The notes under the pieces are model-generated. The model saw only the letters and a list, made by a program, of their open reading frames with translations. It searched no databases and was not told the DNA's origin. From the NCBI RefSeq assembly GCF_031180975.1, contig NZ_JAPSLI010000005.1, positions 1 through 64,000 on the forward strand: 64,000 nt of DNA, written 5' to 3'. The translations under genes were made by a program, and so were the position numbers. Shown here one piece after another: positions 36,106 through 44,208 of the stretch. The stretch is from Microbacterium sp. (GTDB lineage: Bacteria; Actinomycetota; Actinomycetes; Actinomycetales; Microbacteriaceae). Each line of letters starts with the position of its first letter. Within the stretch, counting starts at the first letter, position 1.

Positions 36106-38247
36106 GTGAAGGTGCTCGTGGTGACGACCTGGCTGCCGACCCGTGAACGGCCCGAGGTCGGCTCGTTCGTTCTGCGCGACATCGAGATGCTCGCACGCGA
36201 TCACGAGGTCCATGTGCTGCACCTGTCCGCAGGAGGCACCACCCTCCCCATCGACGCCGAGACCGCATCACTGACCACCCTGTCCATGTCGCCAGCGAAT
36301 CCGTTCAGCATCGCCAGGGCTGCACGGGCCATTTCTGAATACGCCGCCGGCGCCGACCTCGTGCATTCGATGGCAGCGTCGGCGTTGTTGCCCTTTCGAA
36401 TGTTCCGTTCGGAGCGGCCGTGGGTGCACACGGAACACTGGTCCGCGCTGCTCGCCCCGTCCACGGTCGGCCCGATCGCACGCGCGGCGATACCCCTCAC
36501 CGCGCGACTGCTCGACCGTCCCGATATCGTGATCGCTGTTGGGAACGGGCTGGCTTCCGCCATCAAGCAGCGACGCTCGGGCCCCACGGTCGTCATCCCC
36601 AACGCCGTCGACCGTTCGGATGACATACGGGAACGACCGCTCGGGCCGACGATTCGCCTCGTTGCCGTCGGAGGACTCATCGCGCGGAAGGGGCCGGACG
36701 TCGCGATCGGAACCATCGCCGAACTGCGCGCCAGGGGAGTGAACGCCACCCTGGACTGGGTCGGGGAAGGACCGTTGCGCGGAGAGCTCGTCTCACTCGC
36801 CGAGCGCCTCGGCGTTCGCGACCATGTGCGGCTTCGAGGCGCCTGTCCACCGCGCGACATCCCGGCGATCCTCGCCGAGGCGGACGTGTTCCTGTTGCCC
36901 ACCACGATGGAGACCTTCGGCGTCGCCATAGCGGAGGCTCTCGTCGCCGGCCGGCCGGTCGTCGTCGGCGGCGCCGGGGAGCAGGCTTCGTTCGTGACCG
37001 AGCCCGACGGCGTGCTCGTGCATGAGCAGACCCCGGCGGCGTACGCGGACGGCGTGCAGCGAGTCCTCGCGATGAACGCCGGTCGCCCCGCCGCTGAGAT
37101 CGCCGCCCGGGCAGCATCGACGTTCGACCCCGAAGCGCGTCGTGCCGCCTATTCCGACGTGTACCATCGCGCGGCGGCGTTGAGCGCCGGACATCGCAGT
37201 GAGCGGGACGTGGACGTGATCGTAGCCGTTCACGATGCCCGCAGACGGGTCGACAGGGCAGTGCACTCCGCCCTCACGTCCACATCCGTCTCGCGTGTGA
37301 TCGTCGTCTGCCATGATGTCGATCCGCAACGGATCGATGAGTCCCTCGCAGTTGACGACCCACGGGTCGAGCTGGTCGGGTTCCACGACGGCATCCGCAG
37401 CCCCGCAGGGCCGTTCAACCACGGTCTCGACATCGCGACAGGGCGGTTCGTGGCGATTCTCGGCTCCGATGACGAACTGACACCGGGTGCTCTGGACGCT
37501 TGGCGCCGAACCGCCGAGCGTGACGCGGCGGACGTTGTCCTGGCACCTCTTCGTCACGCATCCGGCGCTCGAGTTCCCACTCCACCGACATGGCGACGCC
37601 GTCGGCTGCACGGTGGTCGTGACAGGCTCGCGTACCGCACAGCGCCTCTCGGCATCGTGGCGCGGGAGCGGTTGGGGGGTCTCCGGCTGACCGAGAGGTT
37701 GGCAACCGGCGAAGATCTGGCGTTCACCGCACGGCTCTGGTTCGGCGACTTCCGTCTGAGTAGACACGCCGGGGCAGACGACTATGTGATCCACGACGGC
37801 GAGGGCAGGGTCACTTTCACCACCCGGCCGCTGAATGAGGAACTGAGGGCGGTGGAGCTGCTCATCCGCGATGCCTGGGTAAGGGTGCTGTCGGAGGCGG
37901 ACCGCACGGCGATCGCGACCAAACTATGGCGGGTCAACGTCTTCGGCGCCGTTCACTACCGGGCCGGCGCGTGGACGGACTCGGACCGCGCCTGGCTGGC
38001 GGGTCTTGTCACCGAGTTGCATGATTTCGCGCCGTCGGCGACCGGCCGGCTGTCTCGTGCTGATGCGGCACTCGTGGCTGCACTCCGGGACCGCTCTTTG
38101 CCCGATGCCGAAGTCGATCGTCGTTCCCGGCGACGTCGGCGGTTCGCCTCGACTGCCGCATTGATCCCCGATCGTGCCGCGCTGCTGCTCGCAAGGGATG
38201 CACCGTTGCGGTTCAGCGCAGCGACGTGGTGGGCGGGTCGCCGCTGA
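36106..38247 (+). CDS. GT4-GT2 fusion glycosyltransferase
   Basis: A 713-residue two-domain enzyme. Residues 1-365 form a GT4 with TTWLPTRERPEVGSFVLRD, VAVGGLIARKGPDVAI, VGEGPLRGEL and PTTMETFGVAIAEALVAGRP. Residues about 366-713 form a GT2 beginning DVDVIVAVHDARRRVDRAV, with donor site GSDDELTPG and acceptor motif TGEDLAFTARLWF. The GT2 half is a paralogue of the free-standing enzyme at 30327. The stop is far downstream with no frame break, so the fusion looks genuine. It probably adds two successive sugars, one retaining and one inverting. It is transcribed separately from the coupled operon upstream. Confidence 0.85.
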   Translation: MKVLVVTTWLPTRERPEVGSFVLRDIEMLARDHEVHVLHLSAGGTTLPIDAETASLTTLSMSPANPFSIARAARAISEYAAGADLVHSMAASALLPFRMFRSERPWVHTEHWSALLAPSTVGPIARAAIPLTARLLDRPDIVIAVGNGLASAIKQRRSGPTVVIPNAVDRSDDIRERPLGPTIRLVAVGGLIARKGPDVAIGTIAELRARGVNATLDWVGEGPLRGELVSLAERLGVRDHVRLRGACPPRDIPAILAEADVFLLPTTMETFGVAIAEALVAGRPVVVGGAGEQASFVTEPDGVLVHEQTPAAYADGVQRVLAMNAGRPAAEIAARAASTFDPEARRAAYSDVYHRAAALSAGHRSERDVDVIVAVHDARRRVDRAVHSALTSTSVSRVIVVCHDVDPQRIDESLAVDDPRVELVGFHDGIRSPAGPFNHGLDIATGRFVAILGSDDELTPGALDAWRRTAERDAADVVLAPLRHASGARVPTPPTWRRRRLHGGRDRLAYRTAPLGIVARERLGGLRLTERLATGEDLAFTARLWFGDFRLSRHAGADDYVIHDGEGRVTFTTRPLNEELRAVELLIRDAWVRVLSEADRTAIATKLWRVNVFGAVHYRAGAWTDSDRAWLAGLVTELHDFAPSATGRLSRADAALVAALRDRSLPDAEVDRRSRRRRRFASTAALIPDRAALLLARDAPLRFSAATWWAGRR

Positions 38248-38270
38248 TCCCCGACCGCCTGGTGTGTGAA

Positions 38271-38284
38271 TAGACTGGCTTCTC
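38271..38284 (+). promoter_or_regulatory. -10 box TAGACT before 2-epimerase gene
   Basis: TAGACT (38271-38276), 8-nt gap, GTG 38285. The same hexamer precedes the dehydrogenase gene at 41467. Confidence 0.45.
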
Positions 38285-39352
38285 GTGAAGATCGTCAGCG
38301 TCGTAGGCGCACGCCCGCAGTTCGTGAAACTCGCTCCCATCCACAAGGCTGCGGTCGGAGCGGGCATCGATCATGTGATCGTCCACACGGGCCAGCACTA
38401 CGATCCCATGCTCTCGGACGTCTTCTTCGAGGACCTCGGCATCGGCACCCCTCACGTGCACCTCGGTGTGGGGAGCGGGTCGCATGGTGTTCAGACGGGG
38501 GCGATGCTCGCGGCCTTGGACGGCGTCTTCGACGAGCACCAGCCCGACTGGGTGCTCGTCTACGGTGACACCAACTCCACGGTGGCAGCAGCGCTCAGCG
38601 CCGTGAAGATGCACATCCCCGTGGCTCACCTCGAAGCTGGGCTGCGCAGCTTCAACCGGCGGATGCCGGAGGAGCACAACCGGGTGATGACTGATCACGC
38701 CGCCGATCTGCTGCTCGCGCCGACGCAGGTGGCGGTAGACCACCTGGCTGCGGAAGGGCTCGCAGAGCGCACCGTGCTCGTCGGTGATGTGATGACCGAC
38801 GTGCTCTTCGAAGTGCGTGACCAGGTCGGTTCCGCCCCATCGGTACTGCTTGAGGAGCTCGGCCTTTCCCGGGGCGGGTACTACTTGGCGACGATCCACC
38901 GGGCTGAGAATACTGACGACCCTGCCCGGCTCGCGGATATCGCTGTTGCACTGGCCGAGCTCGACCGACCGGTTGTGCTTCTCGCGCATCCCCGTGTCGT
39001 CGCCAAGGCAGCCGCGCACGGCATTCAGCTGAGTCAGGGATCCCTTATCGCGCACGCTCCGCTGGCATACCCCGATCTCATCAGCGCTGCACTCTCCAGC
39101 GCCGGCGTGGTCACCGACTCGGGTGGCCTTCAGAAGGAGGCTTTCCTGCTACGGGTGCCGTGCACCACGGTGCGAACAGAGACGGAATGGGTCGAGACTG
39201 TCGAGCTCGGATGGAACGTGCTCGCGAACAATGCCGCGGAGATCACTGCTGCTGTCTCCCGCCCCGCGCCTGCGCAGACTGACGCTGCTCCGTATGGGGA
39301 CGGCCACGCCGCCGAGCGCGTCGTTCAGGTACTCTCCGCCCGGCAGCGCTGA
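38285..39352 (+). CDS. wecB: Non-hydrolysing UDP-GlcNAc 2-epimerase (WecB/WbpI family)
   Basis: A 355-residue GT-B-fold epimerase that inverts C2 of a UDP-N-acetyl sugar. Family marks: VGARPQFVKLAP near residue 7, IVHTGQHYDPMLSD near 33, VYGDTNSTVAAAL near 94, VAHLEAGLRSF near 114, ATIHRAENTDD near 200 and DSGGLQKEAF near 279. It could make UDP-ManNAc (WecB role), or act on the diacetamido-glucuronate to give the manno form (WbpI role). Both fit the wbp-type genes and the dehydrogenase nearby. The start is GTG 38285, with homology beginning immediately. Convergent with the CWB2-epimerase gene. Confidence 0.92.
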   Translation: MKIVSVVGARPQFVKLAPIHKAAVGAGIDHVIVHTGQHYDPMLSDVFFEDLGIGTPHVHLGVGSGSHGVQTGAMLAALDGVFDEHQPDWVLVYGDTNSTVAAALSAVKMHIPVAHLEAGLRSFNRRMPEEHNRVMTDHAADLLLAPTQVAVDHLAAEGLAERTVLVGDVMTDVLFEVRDQVGSAPSVLLEELGLSRGGYYLATIHRAENTDDPARLADIAVALAELDRPVVLLAHPRVVAKAAAHGIQLSQGSLIAHAPLAYPDLISAALSSAGVVTDSGGLQKEAFLLRVPCTTVRTETEWVETVELGWNVLANNAAEITAAVSRPAPAQTDAAPYGDGHAAERVVQVLSARQR

Positions 39353-39376
39353 GCGGAGTCGACCTCGCGACCTGCC

Positions 39377-41338
39377 TTACTGAGGCGGGTCGACCACCTG
39401 TTCGTCCGGAGCCGGCGAGGTGGCCCCCGGGGAAGCCATGAATGTGCGCGACTCGGTGGGGGTCCAGTCCTGCCGGAGGATCGTCGCCCAGTCTGTGAAC
39501 CTGCGATCGCCGGTCAGCCGAGCCAGGGTGTCCAGCTGCCAAGAGTGGATCACGTGATACGTCGGATTCTGCCAGACCCGCTGTCGGCAGTCGTCCTGCC
39601 AGCAGTAGTACGAGACGCCGCCGGGCACGCGAATTTTCGGCATGACCTCGAGAACCGTCGTCGCTGCGCCGTCAAGATAAGCGATCGCCTCGGGATCGCC
39701 GGTGAGACGCCAGTAGTCGTACACCCCGAACAGGGCGAACAGGTGACCGTTCAGCACCCTGAGCGGGGGGAGATCGCCGGCGTACTCCTCGAACACGAGC
39801 AGTCCCTGATCGGTCATCGTCGCCCACGGCTCAGACGAACTGCGCGGCTGTTTCAGACTGAGCCAAGTGTGACCCGCGCCGGCCTTCCAGCGCTCGTCAC
39901 CGGTCTCCTCATACAGTCGCACGAACAACGAGAGGGCCTCGCCCTGGGCCATCGCGGACCACCATGGTGCGTGCAGGGTCTTTCCCGTGTAGGTCCAGTC
40001 GAACAGGTACGGAAAGTACCAGGCAGAGTCCCGTTCGGTGTGTATCTGCTCAAGCCGCTCCGCATGGCGGATGGCTCGCTCCAACCAGATCTGGTCGCCG
40101 GTCGATTGATACTCAAGGAGCGCTGAAATGCCGTATTGGGCGTATGCGACCGGATGGTCCACGCGGCTCCCGTTCGGACCCATGTTGAGGATGCGCAGTC
40201 CGGTCGAATCGAGATTCTGAGCCGCGTCGTGCACGTTCACCGGGGCATGGTCGGAGTATGGGGCGTCGACCGTGCTGGAGAAGTCGAGCCCGGACGTCTT
40301 CCACGGAGCGTTCACCGGAACCGGATCTCCGCACCCGACGTTGTTCATGGCGGGAGCGCTCACGACCGCGGTGCCCCCTGTGGCGATCCGCGGAAGGTCG
40401 GCATATTCGGCGATCACCCGCTGCGGGATCGTGGGCACACAACCAGCGCGGGTGAGGTAAAGCGCGCCATCGGACTGAGCGGCCAGCGCCGCCGCGGCTA
40501 ACGCGTCGGGAAAGTTCTCCCCGCTGGCGAGGAATATCCGTGCGGGACGACCGGTGCTCGATGCGTGCATGAGATCAACGGCAGTTTCATAACGCGAAGC
40601 GCCGCCATGTCGGCGAACGTCGTAGCCGCGCGTGCGGAGTTGTTGTTCGATCTGAATGCTGATGGATCCGTGGCCGCCGGCGAGGAGGATCTGGCGCGCT
40701 CCCAGCCGGTCTATAGCAGTCGACGTCGCACCGTCGAGCGCCAGCAGCTTCCCATCGATCAGCAGGGTAGGTGCACGCAGACGCCCCGCTGCTGCCCCGG
40801 CGACGAGCCCGTCAGCGTAGCCTCGTCCCGTAGCCAGGACGACGGCGGAGGATTCAGCGAAGAAGCGGGCGGCGAGCCTGCGCGACGTGTCGTACCGGTC
40901 GACGCCCGCGAGCCGTTCGGTCGCCGGAACAAGCGCCTTGAGCCTACTGACTACGCTCTCCGAGACGACCGAGGGGCCGCCGAGGACGAAAACGCGTTCG
41001 GGCTTGAGGCGGCGGATCTCCATTGCGACCACAGCCGGGAGCGCGTCGCGCGGTGTGAGGAGCACGGGACCCCCGACGACAGCCGCCGAGGAGGTGGCGG
41101 AGAGTGCATCCGGGTAATCCGCCCCGCCTGCGACGAACACCGCAGCCGGAGCTGGGTCGAACTGCTGTGAGACCGCGACGGCGGTCTCATAACGGTCGGA
41201 GCCCCATAGGCGCTCGACGGTGGGGGCCGCCGACGCGACTCTGGACGACGCTACCGCGGGCGAGGCGACAGCCATGCCGAATACGAGGATCAGAGGGGTG
41301 ACCGCGCCGGTCGCGCGGCGGAAGAAGCTTCGCCTCAT
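39377..41338 (-). CDS. Cell-wall-anchored D-glucuronyl C5-epimerase-like protein (CWB2 fusion)
   Basis: A 653-residue secreted protein. Signal peptide about 1-37 (RRSFFRRATG then a hydrophobic core). Three CWB2 repeats fill 40-335, opening RLWGSDRYETA, RLAGVDRYDTS and RHGGASRYETA. Residues about 345-635 match the C-terminal glucuronyl C5-epimerase family (heparosan and alginate type): VAYAQYGISALLEYQSTGD, WYFPYLFDWTYTG, WWSAMAQGEALSLFVRLYE, VLNGHLFALFGVYDYWRLTG, and Tyr594/His598 in NPTYHVIHSWQL. Such enzymes turn GlcA into IdoA within a polymer. Start ATG 41338 has GGAG 8 nt upstream and places the signal peptide properly. It is divergent from a UDP-hexuronate-forming dehydrogenase, which supports a uronic-acid polymer substrate. 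Confidence 0.85.
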   Translation of the reverse strand: MRRSFFRRATGAVTPLILVFGMAVASPAVASSRVASAAPTVERLWGSDRYETAVAVSQQFDPAPAAVFVAGGADYPDALSATSSAAVVGGPVLLTPRDALPAVVAMEIRRLKPERVFVLGGPSVVSESVVSRLKALVPATERLAGVDRYDTSRRLAARFFAESSAVVLATGRGYADGLVAGAAAGRLRAPTLLIDGKLLALDGATSTAIDRLGARQILLAGGHGSISIQIEQQLRTRGYDVRRHGGASRYETAVDLMHASSTGRPARIFLASGENFPDALAAAALAAQSDGALYLTRAGCVPTIPQRVIAEYADLPRIATGGTAVVSAPAMNNVGCGDPVPVNAPWKTSGLDFSSTVDAPYSDHAPVNVHDAAQNLDSTGLRILNMGPNGSRVDHPVAYAQYGISALLEYQSTGDQIWLERAIRHAERLEQIHTERDSAWYFPYLFDWTYTGKTLHAPWWSAMAQGEALSLFVRLYEETGDERWKAGAGHTWLSLKQPRSSSEPWATMTDQGLLVFEEYAGDLPPLRVLNGHLFALFGVYDYWRLTGDPEAIAYLDGAATTVLEVMPKIRVPGGVSYYCWQDDCRQRVWQNPTYHVIHSWQLDTLARLTGDRRFTDWATILRQDWTPTESRTFMASPGATSPAPDEQVVDPPQ

Positions 41339-41454
41339 CGGGAACTCCAGGCTTGTCGTGACGAGCCCGGCGCCCCTCACATCCGCCAGAGTAGCGTGAG
41401 AGAGGTCTGAACCACGCCGGCCGAGTCCGGGCGCTGAGGACGAATGAGCGCGGA

Positions 41455-41466
41455 TAGACTCGTCTC
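41455..41466 (+). promoter_or_regulatory. -10 box TAGACT, leaderless start at 41467
   Basis: TAGACT (41455-41460), 6-nt gap, ATG 41467. The divergent gene has a possible -10, TACTCT, on the minus strand at 41393-41388. Confidence 0.55.
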
Positions 41467-42762
41467 ATGCGTATTGCCGTCGTGGCCCTTGGAAAGATCG
41501 GGCTTCCCCTTGCCGTTCAGTTCGCTTCTTCGGGCCATGAGGTCATCGGTGTTGACGTGAACGAGAAGGCGGTGGACACGATCAATGCGGGTCGTGAGCC
41601 GTTCCCGGGTGAGGCGCATCTGCAGGAGCGTCTGGAAGAACTGGTTCCGGCGGGTCGCTTGCGGGCGACGACGGATTACGCGGACGCGATTCCGGGTGCG
41701 GATGCGGTGGTGCTGGTCGCTCCGGTGTTCGTGAACGATGAGACGTGGGAGCCGGATTTCCAGTACATGGATGCGGCGACGCGGTCGCTGGCGGAGCATC
41801 TGACTCCGGGGACTTTGGTGTCGTATGAGACGACGTTGCCGGTGGGCACGACCCGGACCCGGTGGAAGCCGATGCTGGAGGAGGGTTCCGGTCTGGTCGA
41901 GGGCAGGGACTTCTTCCTGGCGTATTCGCCGGAGCGGGTGCTGACCGGGCGGGTGTTCGAGGATCTGCGGAAGTATCCGAAGCTGATCGGTGCGCTCTCG
42001 GAGGAGGGCAACCGTCGTGCGCGGGAGTTCTACGAAGCCGTGCTGCAGTTCGACGAGCGACCGGACCTGCCCCGCCCGAACGGGGTGTGGGATCTGGGGT
42101 CGACCGAGGCGTCGGAGATGGCGAAGCTCGCCGAGACGACGTATCGGGATGTGAACATCGGGTTGGCGAACCAGTTCGGGTTGTTCGCCGCGTCGCACGG
42201 CATCGACGTGTACAAGGTGATCGAGGCGTGCAACTCGCAGCCGTACAGTCACATCCACCGTCCGGGGATCGCGGTGGGCGGGCACTGCATCCCGGTGTAT
42301 CCGCGGCTGTACCTGTCGACCGATCCGGATGCGGACATCGTTCGGGTGGCGCGGCAGTTGAACGCGTCGATGCCGGAGCGTCTGGTGCAGCAGGCCGAGG
42401 GGATCCTGGGCGACCTGACCGGGAGGCGGGCGGTGGTGCTGGGTGCCGCGTACCGCGGGGGTGTGAAGGAGACGGCGTTCTCCGGGGTGTTCCCCACGGT
42501 TGCGGCGCTGAAAGCGCGTGGCGCGGAGGTCGTCGTGCACGACCCGCTGTACACCGATGAGGAGCTGGGCCGGCTCGGGTTCGAACCCTACGCGGTCGGT
42601 GACGCGGCGGAGCTGGCGATCCTGCAGACCGACCACGCCGACTACAAGACCCTCACCCCGGCCGACATCCCCGGCGTGAAGCTCCTCGTCGACGGCCGCA
42701 ACGCCACCGACCCCACCCTCTGGACCGGCACCCCCCGCATCGTCGTCGGCACCGCCAACTGA
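41467..42762 (+). CDS. UDP-sugar 6-dehydrogenase (WecC/WbpA/Ugd family)
   Basis: A 431-residue NAD-dependent enzyme that oxidises C6 of a UDP-hexose to a uronic acid in two steps. Seen: Rossmann motif VVALGKIGLPLAVQFA at 5-20, AYSPERVLTGR near 152, Lys220 in EASEMAKLAETTYRDVNI, and catalytic Cys274 in VGGHCIPVYP. Substrate may be UDP-GlcNAc (WbpA role, feeding the wbp-type genes at 24594-27291), UDP-ManNAc (WecC role, after the epimerase at 38285) or UDP-Glc. Sequence alone does not settle this. Codons are rich in final G/T for most of the gene and shift to final C over the last 200 bp. Confidence 0.92.
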   Translation: MRIAVVALGKIGLPLAVQFASSGHEVIGVDVNEKAVDTINAGREPFPGEAHLQERLEELVPAGRLRATTDYADAIPGADAVVLVAPVFVNDETWEPDFQYMDAATRSLAEHLTPGTLVSYETTLPVGTTRTRWKPMLEEGSGLVEGRDFFLAYSPERVLTGRVFEDLRKYPKLIGALSEEGNRRAREFYEAVLQFDERPDLPRPNGVWDLGSTEASEMAKLAETTYRDVNIGLANQFGLFAASHGIDVYKVIEACNSQPYSHIHRPGIAVGGHCIPVYPRLYLSTDPDADIVRVARQLNASMPERLVQQAEGILGDLTGRRAVVLGAAYRGGVKETAFSGVFPTVAALKARGAEVVVHDPLYTDEELGRLGFEPYAVGDAAELAILQTDHADYKTLTPADIPGVKLLVDGRNATDPTLWTGTPRIVVGTAN

Positions 42763-42776
42763 CGACGCGCGCCACG

Positions 42777-43796
42777 GTGAGCCGACTCGTGCAGGAACCG
42801 CCACTGAAGTCGATCTCGATCCTCGTGCCGATGTTCAACGAGGAAGCGGTGCTGCCGCTGTTCTATGAGGCCGTGGACGCGGTTCTGACGCAGTTGCCCG
42901 GGTATCGCTTCGAGTACCTGTTCGTGGACGACGGGAGCACCGATGGCTCCGCTGACTTCGTGCGCAGTCTGGCGCAGCGGGACCCCCGGGTCTCGCTGGT
43001 GGTACTCAGCCGCAATTTCGGCAAGGAGAGGGCGATGCTCGCCGGCCTGGATGTCGCCGACACAGACGCGACGATCGTCATCGACGCGGATCTGCAGGAT
43101 CCTCCCTCACTGATCCCGAAGATGATCGAACTCTGGGAAGAGGGCTGGCAGGACGTCTACGCACAACGTCGTTCCCGCGCCGGGGAGAGCTGGCTGAAGC
43201 GGTCGACATCCCGCTGGTACTACCGTGTGCTGCAGTCGGTGAGCAGGGTGAGCATTCAAGCCGACACCGGCGATTTCCGACTGCTCGACCGCGACTGCGT
43301 CATGGCACTGCGGCGCTATCGCGAGTCCGAGCGGAACATGAAAGCGCTCTTCTCGCTCGTGGGATTCCGCAAGATCGCGCTCCCGTTCGACAGGGACCCT
43401 CGCGCTGCCGGGGGGACGAAGTTCAACTATTGGAAGCTCGGCAACCTCGCGGTCGACGGAATCACCTCGTTCACCACGCTTCCACTGCGCCTGTCGTCGA
43501 TCATCGGGGTGATCGTCTCACTGGCTGCGTTCGTGTACCTCGTGATCATCGTCGCCAGGGCGCTTATCCCGGGTGGCGAGTCGGTGGCCGGATACCCGTC
43601 GCTCATGGCGGTCATCCTGTTCCTCGGCGGCGTGCAACTCCTCTCGCTCGGCGTGATAGGGGAGTACATCGCCCGGATCTTCAGCGAGACGAAGGCCCGC
43701 CCCGTGTATCTCACCAGTGAGGTGCGGCTCGGCACGCCCGGTCACGCACCGGGTCGCGGCGACGACGTCCCCGGCGCTGCAGGTCACGATGGGTGA
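42777..43796 (+). CDS. Polyprenyl-phosphate glycosyltransferase (GtrB/DPM1-like)
   Basis: A 339-residue GT2 with two C-terminal membrane helices (about 240-262 and 275-300). Motifs: ISILVPMFNEEAVLPLFYE, FVDDGSTDGS, the metal site VIDADLQDPP near residue 103, and GFRKIALPFDRDPRAAGGTKF near 203. It makes an undecaprenyl-phosphate sugar at the inner face. The GtrA flippase gene overlaps its end by 8 nt, and a GT-C transferase follows, forming a complete three-part side-chain glycosylation set. GTG 42777 is the start, 14 nt after the dehydrogenase stop, so all may share one transcript. Confidence 0.92.
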   Translation: MSRLVQEPPLKSISILVPMFNEEAVLPLFYEAVDAVLTQLPGYRFEYLFVDDGSTDGSADFVRSLAQRDPRVSLVVLSRNFGKERAMLAGLDVADTDATIVIDADLQDPPSLIPKMIELWEEGWQDVYAQRRSRAGESWLKRSTSRWYYRVLQSVSRVSIQADTGDFRLLDRDCVMALRRYRESERNMKALFSLVGFRKIALPFDRDPRAAGGTKFNYWKLGNLAVDGITSFTTLPLRLSSIIGVIVSLAAFVYLVIIVARALIPGGESVAGYPSLMAVILFLGGVQLLSLGVIGEYIARIFSETKARPVYLTSEVRLGTPGHAPGRGDDVPGAAGHDG

Positions 43797-44208
43797 CAGT
43801 CGACCGGTTCGGTTCATCGTGGTCGGCGTGCTCAACACGGCGATCGATTTCGGGATCCTGCTCCTGCTGACATCTCTCGGAATGGGGATGTTCCTCGCGA
43901 ACGTGATCTCGACGAGCACCGCGTTCGGCTTCAGCTTCGTCGCCAACCGGTCGTTCACATTCCGGTCCAGCGGGGACGCCAGAGTGCAGATCGTAAAGTT
44001 CGCGGCGGTCACGCTCGTGGGGCTGTGGCTGCTGCAGCCGCTGGTCATCTGGGGGACGATGCTCCTGGTGAGCGGGGTCGCGTCCCAGTCGCTGGCACTG
44101 CTCCTCGGCAAAGCATGCGCGACGGTCGTCTCGATGCTGTGGAACTACATCCTGTACGCACGGTACGTCTTCGTGCCCGTTGCAGATTCGCGGGAGGTGC
44201 GCGAGTGA
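43789..44208 (+). CDS. GtrA family membrane protein
   Basis: A 139-residue protein with four hydrophobic helices and the GtrA signature RFIVVGVLNTAIDFGIL at the start, TAFGFSFVANRSFTF near residue 50, and a C-terminal LWNYILYARYVF segment. GtrA proteins are thought to flip the polyprenyl-phosphate sugar made by GtrB. ATG 43789 lies inside the end of the gtrB-like gene. Its own stop overlaps the GTG of the GT-C gene, giving tight coupling of all three. Confidence 0.92.
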   Translation: MGDSRPVRFIVVGVLNTAIDFGILLLLTSLGMGMFLANVISTSTAFGFSFVANRSFTFRSSGDARVQIVKFAAVTLVGLWLLQPLVIWGTMLLVSGVASQSLALLLGKACATVVSMLWNYILYARYVFVPVADSREVRE

